From UBA3537 sp965658025 (GTDB taxonomy: Bacteria > Bacteroidota > Bacteroidia > Flavobacteriales > Flavobacteriaceae), in NCBI GenBank assembly GCA_965658025.1, contig CBFHQL010000014.1, positions 1 to 47,442 on the forward strand: a DNA stretch of 47,442 nt. Direction: 5' to 3'. Of the stretch, positions 25,419-35,017 are shown one piece after another. The notes beneath the pieces are model-generated. The model was not told where the DNA came from. It was given only the letters and a program-made list of their open reading frames with translations, and did not search any database. The position numbers and the translations under genes were made by a program. Within the stretch, counting starts at the first letter, position 1; every line of letters begins with the position of its first letter.

Positions 25419-27392
25419 ATGATGAATTATAAAATAAAATTTTTAGTGTTATTGGGGCTTTTACTGTCTTTTTCTTGTGAAGATTATCTAGATAAAGCAC
25501 CAGAATCTGATCTAGATCAAGAAGATGTGTTTTCAACATTTGAAAATACACAAGGATTTGTTGAAGAAATGTACGCCTTAGTTGTAGATTATGGAACATC
25601 AGCACATACCTTCCAAGACTATATTTATGGAGACGATGCCTATGGCAACAGAACCTGGAAAGCTAGTTACCAAATTGATTTTGGAAACTTACAAAACTTG
25701 AACAACCATAATTATTCGTATCTAACCCCATGGAAAAGGAATGGTTATGGGTCTAGCCAAAACAATACTAGCAATAGTAATGCTGCAAGAAGACCCGGTG
25801 TTTGGGATGGAAGTATGAGAGGTATTCGTAATGCCAATCAAGTTANNNNNNNNNNNNNNNNNNNNNNNNNNNNNNNNNNNNNNNNNNNNNNNNNNNNNNN
25901 NNNNNNNNNNNNNNNNNNNNNNNNNNNNNNNNNNNNNNNNNNNATTGCCAACATAGACTTAATGGTGGATGCTACTCAGGAAGAAAGAGATGTTATTCTT
26001 GGACAGGCCTACTTTTTTAGAGCCTTTTTCCATAACGAGATTATGAAATTTTGGGGGCGTTTCCCTTACATCGATAAGATTTTAGTTACACAAGAGGATT
26101 ATTCCCTACCTCGCCCATCAACTTATAAAGAATCTGCTATTAGTGCAGATCAAGATTATGTGCGAGCTATTGAGTTGTTACCAACAAATTGGGATACCCA
26201 ATCCTACGGACAAGCAACATTGGGCGAGAATGGAGGGAGACTCACAAAAGGAGTAGCCCATGCTTTTAGAGGAAAAAACTTGTTATTAGCTGCAAGTCCA
26301 TTAATGCACGGCAACAATGTTAGTATAAACACTTATCAATATGATACTGAGCTATGTGATATGGCGGTGGACGCTTTTGCAGAGGTACTTAAATTAGCAG
26401 ATCAAGGTTATTATGCGCTTGCTACATGGGAGAATTACGATGAGGTATTTTGGAAAACACCAGTAGCAAATATGTGGCCAGGTGGCAGCGAATTTATTTT
26501 TTCTGCCACAGGTGGTAATCAAGTACAGGCACAAAGATTTATGACTGCTGGCGTAGATAGAGATATCCACGGAAGATCCGGGTCGGAAATTGTTAGCCCT
26601 ACTCATAATTTTATCCATAACAACTTCGGAATGTCTAATGGACTTTCAATACAAGACGATATATCCGGATTGTATGGGGAAACACTATATGATCCTACTA
26701 ATCCATTTGCTAATCGTGATCCACGTTTTTACAGATGGATTGTTGCAGATCGAGACGTTTTTGGAACTACAGCTACCATACCGATGCAACATAGAAATGC
26801 ACAACTGTTTACTGGTGGTGAGCACCGCAGTAATGGAAGTGATAACCAACCGTCAACAACAGGTTACATGCATAAGAAATTTTATCCTATTGGTGATGAT
26901 GGCGAATTTCATAGTAAATGGAATAATATTATTGGTCAATATATTGGCAAGCGTTTGCACATGAGACTTACCGATGTTTATTTAATGTACGCTGAGGCAT
27001 TGCATGCTTCTAAAGGTTCAACCGCAATACCTAGTTCTTATGGCTTATCAGCCGAGGGAGTTATTAATAAATTACGTGAAAGAGCAGGTGTTCCAAATGT
27101 TAATCCTTCAATTGTTAATGATAATTTTAAATTCATGGACGAATTAAGACGAGAAAGAAGCGTTGAGTTGAGTTTTGAAGCGCATAGATGGGTAGATATT
27201 CGGCGTTGGGGATTGGCTCACCTTGATAAGTATAAAAGAAAAACATCTTTTGAATTTCCTCAAGATTGGTCATCTTTCTCTGAAGAGACTCTTATTGAAA
27301 GAGTTTGTGAATTTCCAAAACACTATTGGATCCCATTTGAGGTCAGTCAAACTCAAATCTATGAAGGTTTTGAACAAAACCCAGGATGGTAA
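25419..27392 (+). CDS. SusD/RagB-type glycan-binding lipoprotein 1 (contains assembly gap)
   Basis: About 657 residues including a 98-base unresolved stretch at 25846-25943. The reading frame is the same before and after the gap. The lipoprotein signal ends L-S-F-S-C-E-D-Y-L-D-K-A-P, a common SusD start. Downstream are Q-A-Y-F-F-R-A-F-F-H-N-E, R-L-T-K-G-V-A-H-A-F-R-G, A-N-R-D-P-R-F, and the closing R-R-E-R-S-V-E-L-S-F-E-A-H-R-W-V-D-I-R-R-W-G motif. It caps the SusC pore on the cell surface and binds the incoming glycan. Two ATGs in tandem (25419, 25422) are both possible starts. Confidence 0.94.
   Translation: MMNYKIKFLVLLGLLLSFSCEDYLDKAPESDLDQEDVFSTFENTQGFVEEMYALVVDYGTSAHTFQDYIYGDDAYGNRTWKASYQIDFGNLQNLNNHNYSYLTPWKRNGYGSSQNNTSNSNAARRPGVWDGSMRGIRNANQVXXXXXXXXXXXXXXXXXXXXXXXXXXXXXXXXXIANIDLMVDATQEERDVILGQAYFFRAFFHNEIMKFWGRFPYIDKILVTQEDYSLPRPSTYKESAISADQDYVRAIELLPTNWDTQSYGQATLGENGGRLTKGVAHAFRGKNLLLAASPLMHGNNVSINTYQYDTELCDMAVDAFAEVLKLADQGYYALATWENYDEVFWKTPVANMWPGGSEFIFSATGGNQVQAQRFMTAGVDRDIHGRSGSEIVSPTHNFIHNNFGMSNGLSIQDDISGLYGETLYDPTNPFANRDPRFYRWIVADRDVFGTTATIPMQHRNAQLFTGGEHRSNGSDNQPSTTGYMHKKFYPIGDDGEFHSKWNNIIGQYIGKRLHMRLTDVYLMYAEALHASKGSTAIPSSYGLSAEGVINKLRERAGVPNVNPSIVNDNFKFMDELRRERSVELSFEAHRWVDIRRWGLAHLDKYKRKTSFEFPQDWSSFSEETLIERVCEFPKHYWIPFEVSQTQIYEGFEQNPGW
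25846..25943. other. Assembly gap (98 N) inside susD1
   Basis: 98 unresolved bases within the N-terminal third of the SusD gene. The frame is open on both sides, so the true length is probably close to what is shown. Confidence 0.97.
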
Positions 27393-27429
27393 TGATACAA
27401 ATTCTTTTTAATTAACATAAAGAAAAAAA

Positions 27430-30400
27430 ATGAAGATGAAAAAATTGTATAGGTTGTTTACAACAGTATGTCTCACATTGTCTGTTTGTTATGTTGCATC
27501 AGCTCAAATATCAACCTCAGCAACTGTTGTTGACCAACAGGGTAATCCACTAGGAGGTGTAAATATTTTTGGCTCCTTTGGAGTCCAAACTTCCACAGAT
27601 ATTGATGGTCAATTTCAAATAAAATTACCAAAAGACGAATCGGTTGTTATTCAAAAGGAGGGTTATGAATCAAAACTTATTAGTGTTTCGGATTTAACAG
27701 GCAATATCGTTCTAGGAAAATCTCTGTTTCTTGCCTCCGAAGATGATGAAATAAAAATGGGTGTCACCACTAAGGATCGTAGAAATATTGTAGGAGCAGT
27801 TTCACATATTAATACAAACGATCGATTGAAATATGACAATACGCAATGGGTTAGAAATTATATTAATGGTTTAACACTTGGCGTCAAAGGGTCTTCAAAT
27901 ATTAGAGGTTTAGGTGATGCAATATTCGTTATTGATGGTGTTATTGGCCGTGATCCTAACCTTTTAAATATGGAAGAGGTAGAACAAATAACTGTGCTCA
28001 AAGATGCTAACTCTGTCGCTTTGTATGGTAGTCAAGGAAGGAATGGTGTAATCATAATTAATACTCAACGAGGCAAAGCAAATAGAAAGGAAATAAATGT
28101 AAACATACGTTCTGGAATTAGTACCCCTATTGCCTTGCCTAATTATTTGAGTTCAGCAGCCTATATGACACTCTTTAACGAGGCTCGTAATAATGACGGT
28201 TTATCAGATTTCTATGATCCACTGGAAATTGAAAATTACAGGTCTGGTACTAATGAATACTTATACCCCGACGTAGACTTATATTCTAAAGAATATGTAC
28301 AACGACTTGTTAATACAACAAGTGTAATCACCGAGTTTTCTAAAGGAAGTGATAAATCACAGTACTATATAAATTTGGGTTGGAATAGAAGCGAAGAATG
28401 GGTAAATATTAACGAGGATATTAATGCAGGAACAAATCGTTTCAACATCAGAGGAAATATTGATTTCAAAGTTAATGATTGGATTACAAGTAGTATCGAC
28501 GGTATAGCCATTATCAGTACTACGAAACAATCTAGAGCTGATTTACTGAGTGCGGGAACTACTTTGAGGCCAAATGCTTACGCGCCTTTAATTCCTTCTG
28601 AACTCATAGACACAACGAACAACCCGGAACTGGCTGACCAAGTACAAGCTGCAAGCCTATTTAATGGAATGTTACTAGGGACAACCCAAGAATTTCAGTC
28701 TCAGGCACCCATAGCTTTGGCTATTGCTGGCGGTTATGAAGATAATATATTCCGTTCAACCCAGTTCAATAATTCCATCAACTTCAATTTAGACAGAATC
28801 ACACCAGGGTTATCGGCAAAAACCTATTTAAGTTTTGATTTCTACGACTCTTATAGACTATCCATTGAAAATCAATTCAAAACATACCAACCGACTTGGG
28901 AAGATGATAGAATAATTGGCTTTGAAAATGTGTTTGGATCGGATATTAAGGATCTGACAGAAAACGTTAGTACAAATGGATTTGTGTCAAGGTTAGGGTT
29001 TTACGGACTTGTTAATTACAAGAAGACCATTGCAAATAATCACTCTCTAAATACGACTTTTTTAGGGTATTATAACTCTGAAAACAGAAATAATATCATA
29101 CAAAGAGATATAGATTCACACCTAGGATTTCAAATGGCCTATGATTACAAAAAAAGACTTTTTGTTGATTTTAGTAGTTCTTACGTTCATTCAATTAAAC
29201 TACCAGAAGGCAATAGAGGCGGTTTTTCACCGACTTTGGGAGTTGGATATATCCTTAGCGAGGAATCATTTTTGAAGAACAACAATTTTATTAACTATCT
29301 AAAATTAAAGGCTTCAGGAGGAATATTACAGTCAGATAGAGGAATCAATGGTTATTACCTGTACTATGAAAATTATTCAGACGGGTCTAACTTTAACTGG
29401 GCCGATGGACAAAGCTCTAATTCAAGACAAGATATCTCGCAAGGGCAAAACCCAGATCTAGGATACGAAGAACGTATAGACCTAAATATCGGTTTTGAGA
29501 GTTACTTATTAAACTCTCTTTGGTTAGAATTTAATTATTTTAAATCTGAGTTAGATAAACAATTGACGCGTTTAGTTGATCGATATCCTTCTTATTACAA
29601 TGATTTTAGACCATGGGACAATTTTAATAAAAACGAATACACAGGGTTTGAGGTAGGATTAAATTATAAAAAAGCGGTTAATGATAACCTAACTGTTAAT
29701 TTTGGCGCCAATGTATTGTATAACGAAGCTAAAGCTACACAACGATCTGAAGCTAATGAATTTGACTACCTAAATAGAGAAGGAAGAGAACTATCCTCAA
29801 TATTTGGATTAGTTGATGAAGGATTTTATTCTGAAGCTGATTTTAACGTAGATAGTAATGGTAATCATACTTTAAATGATGGGTTGCCTATTCCTAATTT
29901 TGGAGCAGTTCAACCAGGTGATATCAAGTATAGAGATCAAAACGGAGATGGCATTATAGACAATGATGATAGAATAGCAATTGGGCAAACTAATAGCCCA
30001 ATATCATATGGTGTTAATCTGAACATTAAGTATAAAAACTTTAATCTATTTGTTCTGGGAACTGGGCAAACTGGATCCGAAGCCATGAAGTCAAGTAATT
30101 ATTTTTGGGTGGATGGAACAGATAAATACTCTGAGGTCGTGTTAAACAGATGGACCCCATCTACGGCAAATACTGCAACTTTTCCAAGATTGTCTTCAGC
30201 AGCAAATCAAAATAACTTCAGAACATCAACATTTTGGATGTATGACAATAGTTTTTTTAGGATCAGCCGTGCTCAGCTAACGTATGAATTTGACAATAAC
30301 CTTAGCAGTAAATTAGGTATGCAAGACTTGAGTTTTAATTTTTCAGGGACAAATCTTTTTGAAATAGCAAAAAATAGAGATATTCGTCAGCTAAGGATTG

Positions 30401-30453
30401 GTTCGGCACCACTGTCTAGATCCTTTACCTTTGGTTTGAGAGCATCATTTTAA
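27430..30453 (+). CDS. SusC-type TonB-dependent outer-membrane transporter 2
   Basis: 1007 residues. The signal peptide ends near A-S-A-Q, followed by a carboxypeptidase-regulatory-like domain (V-V-D-Q-Q-G-N-P-L-G-G-V-N-I-F) and a plug with V-I-D-G-V-I-G-R-D, V-L-K-D-A-N-S-V-A-L-Y-G-S-Q-G-R-N-G-V-I-I-I-N-T-Q-R-G, then a barrel ending L-R-A-S-F. The usual E-V-V-V-V-G-Y-G-type TonB box before the plug is not visible; E-D-D-E-I-K-M-G-V-T-T-K-D stands there instead. It has its own SusD 26 nt downstream. It starts at ATG 27430 or 27436. The sequence differs clearly from SusC 1, so this is not a recent duplication. Confidence 0.94.
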   Translation: MKMKKLYRLFTTVCLTLSVCYVASAQISTSATVVDQQGNPLGGVNIFGSFGVQTSTDIDGQFQIKLPKDESVVIQKEGYESKLISVSDLTGNIVLGKSLFLASEDDEIKMGVTTKDRRNIVGAVSHINTNDRLKYDNTQWVRNYINGLTLGVKGSSNIRGLGDAIFVIDGVIGRDPNLLNMEEVEQITVLKDANSVALYGSQGRNGVIIINTQRGKANRKEINVNIRSGISTPIALPNYLSSAAYMTLFNEARNNDGLSDFYDPLEIENYRSGTNEYLYPDVDLYSKEYVQRLVNTTSVITEFSKGSDKSQYYINLGWNRSEEWVNINEDINAGTNRFNIRGNIDFKVNDWITSSIDGIAIISTTKQSRADLLSAGTTLRPNAYAPLIPSELIDTTNNPELADQVQAASLFNGMLLGTTQEFQSQAPIALAIAGGYEDNIFRSTQFNNSINFNLDRITPGLSAKTYLSFDFYDSYRLSIENQFKTYQPTWEDDRIIGFENVFGSDIKDLTENVSTNGFVSRLGFYGLVNYKKTIANNHSLNTTFLGYYNSENRNNIIQRDIDSHLGFQMAYDYKKRLFVDFSSSYVHSIKLPEGNRGGFSPTLGVGYILSEESFLKNNNFINYLKLKASGGILQSDRGINGYYLYYENYSDGSNFNWADGQSSNSRQDISQGQNPDLGYEERIDLNIGFESYLLNSLWLEFNYFKSELDKQLTRLVDRYPSYYNDFRPWDNFNKNEYTGFEVGLNYKKAVNDNLTVNFGANVLYNEAKATQRSEANEFDYLNREGRELSSIFGLVDEGFYSEADFNVDSNGNHTLNDGLPIPNFGAVQPGDIKYRDQNGDGIIDNDDRIAIGQTNSPISYGVNLNIKYKNFNLFVLGTGQTGSEAMKSSNYFWVDGTDKYSEVVLNRWTPSTANTATFPRLSSAANQNNFRTSTFWMYDNSFFRISRAQLTYEFDNNLSSKLGMQDLSFNFSGTNLFEIAKNRDIRQLRIGSAPLSRSFTFGLRASF

Positions 30454-30479
30454 CATAATTAAAAAATCGGAAATAAATT

Positions 30480-32195
30480 ATGAAAAAATTAATAAAATAT
30501 ATGCTAATCATGTCAGTCTTTACTGGCATAATCTCCTGCGATTTTGAGCCTATTGATGAAAATAGACTAGATTTTGATTACATAAGTTCTGATCCTGAAT
30601 CCGCAGAAGGTCTACTATTGCAAGGATACACAGGCCTTGTTAATCAATATAGTTTTTCAGAGGGAGCCACTGACGATGCTGTGAATAATCGTTTAAGTAA
30701 TGGTTACAAAAGAATGGCCCTAGGAGAGTTATCTGCACAATACAACCCAGCATCGCGATGGAATACCTTTGAAAGAGTCTTTTACGTGAATAGATTCTTA
30801 GAAATTATTGATGCTGGAGAAATCCAATGGAATAGAGACGAAGCTATTAACGAACTATTCAATTTAAGAATGAAGGGAGAAGCAATTGCACTTCGGGCAC
30901 TACATCATTTTTATGCATTACAAGCACATGCTGGAAGTGGAACCTCCGGTAATTTATTAGGGATTCCTTACTTTAGAGAATTCATTGAATCTAATGGTGA
31001 TTTTAATATCCCTAGACTATCATTTGAAGAATCTGTTCAGGCCATTATGGACGATTTTGATGAAGCACTTACTTTACTTCCAACAGATTACTCAGAAAAC
31101 GAGGGTGATGTAGATCCATGGTACGAGGATTACGATTTCGACGATTACAAAGTAGTTAATGGTGGTCAGTATAATTTGCGTATTTCAGGAAGAATTGTAA
31201 AAGCCCTAAAAGCCCGTCTGGCTTTATTTGCAGCTAGCCCATCCTTTTTAAATGGTCAAGGGTATTACGATTTAGCCGCACAACATGCGAGTGAAGTTTT
31301 AAATACCATTGGTGGAGTTTCTGGTTTAGATCCAAATGGTCTTGAATTCTATATTTCTGATGATAACGTCCTAAGTAATGAAACGCTATGGCGAAGTTCG
31401 ATAGGTAATACTAGTTCAACATATGAAGAAAGAATGTTTCCACCGTCTGTAAATGGAAAAGGTGAAATCAATCCTACTCACAATCTGGTGATGGCATTCC
31501 CTATGGAAAGCGGATTTCCAGCGACTGTAGCCAACGGTTTTGATCCTCAAAATCCATATGCCAATAGAGATCCTCGTTTAGAAAAATATATTGTTCTTAA
31601 TGGAGCTACATTTGGTGGTGGTTCAATAAATACAGGTCAAGGAGGTGGAATTGACAGATTGGATTCTATTCCTCAATTTTCAACAACTACCGGTTATTAT
31701 TTGAAAAAACTATTACGTCCAGATGTCAGAATCAACAACGATGGAACAACTACCGGAAAAAGACATGCAAATGTATATTTCAGATATACAGAATTATTTT
31801 TAATATTTGCTGAAGCAGCCAATGAAGTTGGTGGTCCAGATCATCAGGTTAACGGACTCTCTCCTCGAGATGTTATTGCTGCCATCCGTCAAAGAGCCGG
31901 TATTGCACAGCCAGACAATTATTTGGCAACAATTAATGATCAAGATGCAATGAGAGATCTTATCAGAAATGAGCGCCGTTTAGAATTAAGCTTCGAAGGG
32001 CATAGATTCTGGGATCTTAGACGATGGGGCTTATCATTGAATGAATCAGCCCATGGTTATTACTATGACGGCGATAATTATGAAGAACGTCCTTCCGTCG
32101 AAATAAGAAACTATCAACCATTTGCTACATATTTGCCCATCCCAAATTCTGAAATTTTAAAGTTTTCAGAACTAGAGCAAAATATGGGATGGTAA
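30480..32195 (+). CDS. SusD/RagB-type glycan-binding lipoprotein 2
   Basis: 571 residues with the lipoprotein signal T-G-I-I-S-C-D-F-E-P. SusD family segments are R-M-K-G-E-A-I-A-L-R-A-L-H-H-F-Y-A-L-Q, S-G-R-I-V-K-A-L-K-A-R-L-A-L-F-A-A-S-P, A-N-R-D-P-R-L-E-K-Y, and I-R-N-E-R-R-L-E-L-S-F-E-G-H-R-F-W-D-L-R-R-W-G near the end. It is the surface partner of SusC 2. Two SusCD pairs in one operon suggest import of more than one oligosaccharide class or size. Confidence 0.95.
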   Translation: MKKLIKYMLIMSVFTGIISCDFEPIDENRLDFDYISSDPESAEGLLLQGYTGLVNQYSFSEGATDDAVNNRLSNGYKRMALGELSAQYNPASRWNTFERVFYVNRFLEIIDAGEIQWNRDEAINELFNLRMKGEAIALRALHHFYALQAHAGSGTSGNLLGIPYFREFIESNGDFNIPRLSFEESVQAIMDDFDEALTLLPTDYSENEGDVDPWYEDYDFDDYKVVNGGQYNLRISGRIVKALKARLALFAASPSFLNGQGYYDLAAQHASEVLNTIGGVSGLDPNGLEFYISDDNVLSNETLWRSSIGNTSSTYEERMFPPSVNGKGEINPTHNLVMAFPMESGFPATVANGFDPQNPYANRDPRLEKYIVLNGATFGGGSINTGQGGGIDRLDSIPQFSTTTGYYLKKLLRPDVRINNDGTTTGKRHANVYFRYTELFLIFAEAANEVGGPDHQVNGLSPRDVIAAIRQRAGIAQPDNYLATINDQDAMRDLIRNERRLELSFEGHRFWDLRRWGLSLNESAHGYYYDGDNYEERPSVEIRNYQPFATYLPIPNSEILKFSELEQNMGW

Positions 32196-32238
32196 TACGA
32201 TAATGCATTTTAAATAAAATTTAAAAAAAATAAAATTC

Positions 32239-33399
32239 ATGAAAATAAAATTCATAGCAATAATAGCAATAGCTCTCAGCATTATAGCTTGCGAAAATCA
32301 AGAAGTAGAATTCGATGATTTTGGTACAACTGCAGTTTATTTCCCTTTTCAAACCCCCATAAGAACCTTAATACAAGGTAAATATGATTTGGGCAACAAT
32401 GACAATGATAACAATGGAAGATTCGAGATCGGTGTTACTATGACTGGAGTATATCAGAATAACACGAACAGAAAAGTTCATTTTGAATTTGCTCCTGATT
32501 TGATTAATCCTGCCCTAATCGGTGTTGATTCAGTAAACGTAAAGGTATTGCCACAAGAGTATTTTACTATAGAGCAAGAAAGTCCAGTCACTATCCCAGC
32601 GGGATCCATTAAAGGCCGTATCCCAATTCAGCTTAATGATGCATTTTTTGATGATCCTAAATCTTTTGGAGAATTTGGTGATGTTCATTACGTAGTGCCT
32701 TTATTAATAACTGAAATTGAACAATTAGATTCGCTTTTAACTGGAGTTCCTGTAGTCGACAATCCTGTCAAAGTAAGAAATGAAGATTGGGACCCGCTAC
32801 CAAAAGATTATACCCTTTTTGGTATTAAATACATGAACAAATACGAGGGCATCTATTTGCGTCGTGGTGAGGATTATGCCGATGGGTTCAACGAATCGGT
32901 CACAGTTTACGAAAATGGAAATCCAACAGAAACAGTTTCAGAAACCATTGAAGGTTCTACAGTTTACAGCGAAGACTATGTAGTACAAGATGAATTACTT
33001 CCACTATCAACTGCCGGAAGAAATGAGGTCATTACCACAATTTCTGTTAGAAGACCGGGTATAGCAACTAACAGTACATTGACTTTATTACTAACTTTTG
33101 ATGATAATGAGCAGATTACTGTCTCTAATGCTGATCCAAACAGCAATATTGCTGTCACGGGTACAGGAACTTTTGTAGAAGATGGAGATGAATGGGGTGG
33201 AAAAACTCGAGATGTCATTTATTTAGATTTTGAATACGTTGAACAAGATGTTGAAGTAAATCCGGTATATGTACTTGGTAATTTAGTTTCAACAACAACA
33301 TCAACATTTGAATTAAATCATCAGGTAAATGACACGTTAGTTATTAGAGACAGAAATGTCAGGTTCGAAGAATTTGACATTGAATTATTTGAGGACTAA
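32239..33399 (+). CDS. DUF1735-type surface lipoprotein (possible glycan-binding protein)
   Basis: 386 residues, lipoprotein signal I-A-L-S-I-I-A-C-E-N. The N-terminal half (T-A-V-Y-F-P-F-Q, K-V-H-F-E-F-A-P-D, V-L-P-Q-E-Y-F-T-I, I-P-A-G-S-I-K-G-R-I-P-I-Q-L, Y-V-V-P-L-L-I-T) is the Ig-like DUF1735 pattern seen in proteins encoded right after SusD. The C-terminal half (Y-E-G-I-Y-L-R-R-G-E-D-Y onwards) may be DUF5627. Such proteins are thought to bind glycan on the cell surface. It is the last gene before a strong terminator, so it closes the SusC/SusD operon. Confidence 0.75.
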   Translation: MKIKFIAIIAIALSIIACENQEVEFDDFGTTAVYFPFQTPIRTLIQGKYDLGNNDNDNNGRFEIGVTMTGVYQNNTNRKVHFEFAPDLINPALIGVDSVNVKVLPQEYFTIEQESPVTIPAGSIKGRIPIQLNDAFFDDPKSFGEFGDVHYVVPLLITEIEQLDSLLTGVPVVDNPVKVRNEDWDPLPKDYTLFGIKYMNKYEGIYLRRGEDYADGFNESVTVYENGNPTETVSETIEGSTVYSEDYVVQDELLPLSTAGRNEVITTISVRRPGIATNSTLTLLLTFDDNEQITVSNADPNSNIAVTGTGTFVEDGDEWGGKTRDVIYLDFEYVEQDVEVNPVYVLGNLVSTTTSTFELNHQVNDTLVIRDRNVRFEEFDIELFED

Positions 33400-33527
33400 A
33401 TATTAGTTTGTATCGTAATGATTGAAATTATTGTTACTATAATTCAGTATTACTTTTTCAACAGCTCTAAGAAATCAACTGTATTGTTTAAATAAAACAG
33501 TAATGAAAAATTTGTTTTCAGTGTAAT

Positions 33528-33563
33528 AAAACCCTCCGTTATGAAAATATAATGGAGGGTTTT
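33528..33563 (+). terminator. Intrinsic terminator closing the SusC/SusD operon
   Basis: AAAACCCTCC (33528-33537) pairs with GGAGGGTTTT (33554-33563), and the inner TTAT/ATAA bases can extend the stem. T residues follow. It lies 128 nt after the DUF1735-type gene and 50 nt before the next start, so the DUF1080/oxidoreductase genes form a separate unit. Confidence 0.88.
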
Positions 33564-33613
33564 TTCAGTCAATAAATTAAATAACAAAACATTTTTATAA
33601 AAAATATTCACAA

Positions 33614-35017
33614 GTGAAACCATTAAAATCCATAATATCAGCAATCTCTTTAATTTTGATATTCATTTTTTCAATATCATGTAAAGAGAATCAACAAGAA
33701 ATCCCTTGGACAAACCTTATCAATGATAATTCTTTGGAGGGCTGGAATATTAAAGGTGGCAAAGCTACTTTTAAAGTAGAACATGGGGTTATCACAGGAA
33801 CAACTGCTGCTAATACACCGAATACTTTTTTAACCACTGATAAAATTTATGGAGATTTTGTTTTTGAAATCGAGTTCAAGGTTGATTCTACAATGAACTC
33901 TGGAATTCAAATTCGCAGCAACAGCTTCCCCTATTACAGAGACGGAATAGTACATGGCTATCAAGTTGAGATAGATCCATCAAAACGTGCCTGGAGTGGT
34001 GGTATTTATGATGAAAAAAGGCGCAAATGGCTGCATACTCTAGAGAATAATCCAGAAGCTCAAAAAGCCTTTAAGCAAAATGCATGGAACCATTATCGCG
34101 TAGAAGCTATTGGCGACACCATAAAGACCTGGATAAATAACGTCCCTGCATCTTATTTAATTGATGATAAAACAGCTCATGGTTTTTTTGGCTTACAAGT
34201 CCATTCTATAGGTAAAAATAAGAACAAACTTGGCAAGCAGGTGATGTGGAAGAACGCTAAGATTCTAACCAATAATCTTGCTAAATATACCACAGAATCT
34301 TCTTTAGAACCGATTATTACAAAAAACAATCTTACGTTAGATGAACAAAAATTAGGCTGGCAGATGCTATGGGATGGTAAAACTACTGAAGGTTGGCGAG
34401 GAGCGAAGCTAAAGTCATTTCCTGATGAAGGTTGGGTTATCCAAAATGGTGAGCTAATTGTTTTGTCTTCAGGAGGAGCAGAATCTGCTGCAGGTGGAGA
34501 TATTGTAACCACTCAAGATTACGCTAATTTCGAACTTCGGGTTGACTTTAAATTAACGCCTGGTGCCAATAGTGGCATTAAATATTACGTAGATACTGAA
34601 ATTAATAAAGGTCCGGGTTCGTCAATAGGTTTAGAATATCAAATTTTGGACGATGAATTACATGAAGATGCTAAAAGAGGATCTCATGTAGGCAGTAGAA
34701 CAGTTTGTTCGCTATACGATTTAATACAAGCAAATCCAGAAAAACCTGTCAAACCCATTGGAGAATGGAATACTGCCTACATCAAGTCTATCGATAATCA
34801 CGTAGAGCATTGGATTAATGACGTAAAAGTTTTAGAATATCAACGAGGAAGTGAGGAGTTTTTAAAATTAGTGTCAGAAAGTAAATATAGTAAATGGCCT
34901 AATTTTGGAACCTTGGAAAGTGGACAGATTTTGTTGCAAGACCATGGTGATAGAGTGGCATTTAGAAATATCAAAATTAAAGTTCCAAAAGTAAAAACAA
35001 ATAAAAATGGCAAATAA
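33614..35017 (+). CDS. Tandem DUF1080 lipoprotein (3-keto-glycoside hydrolase/lyase type)
   Basis: 467 residues, start GTG 33614, chosen because the lipoprotein signal (S-I-I-S-A-I-S-L...F-S-I-S-C-K) begins there. Two DUF1080 jelly-roll domains follow: about 30-205 (W-T-N-L-I-N-D-N-S-L-E-G-W, N-S-G-I-Q-I-R-S, H-G-Y-Q-V-E-I-D) and about 235-455 (M-L-W-D-G-K-T-T-E-G-W-R-G, N-S-G-I-K-Y-Y-V, L-E-Y-Q-I-L-D-D). Family members include enzymes that cleave glycosides already oxidised to the 3-keto form. The two exported Gfo/Idh/MocA oxidoreductases encoded next, the first overlapping by 11 nt, are the expected partners. Acting on this locus's glycan is inference. Confidence 0.82.
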   Translation: MKPLKSIISAISLILIFIFSISCKENQQEIPWTNLINDNSLEGWNIKGGKATFKVEHGVITGTTAANTPNTFLTTDKIYGDFVFEIEFKVDSTMNSGIQIRSNSFPYYRDGIVHGYQVEIDPSKRAWSGGIYDEKRRKWLHTLENNPEAQKAFKQNAWNHYRVEAIGDTIKTWINNVPASYLIDDKTAHGFFGLQVHSIGKNKNKLGKQVMWKNAKILTNNLAKYTTESSLEPIITKNNLTLDEQKLGWQMLWDGKTTEGWRGAKLKSFPDEGWVIQNGELIVLSSGGAESAAGGDIVTTQDYANFELRVDFKLTPGANSGIKYYVDTEINKGPGSSIGLEYQILDDELHEDAKRGSHVGSRTVCSLYDLIQANPEKPVKPIGEWNTAYIKSIDNHVEHWINDVKVLEYQRGSEEFLKLVSESKYSKWPNFGTLESGQILLQDHGDRVAFRNIKIKVPKVKTNKNGK

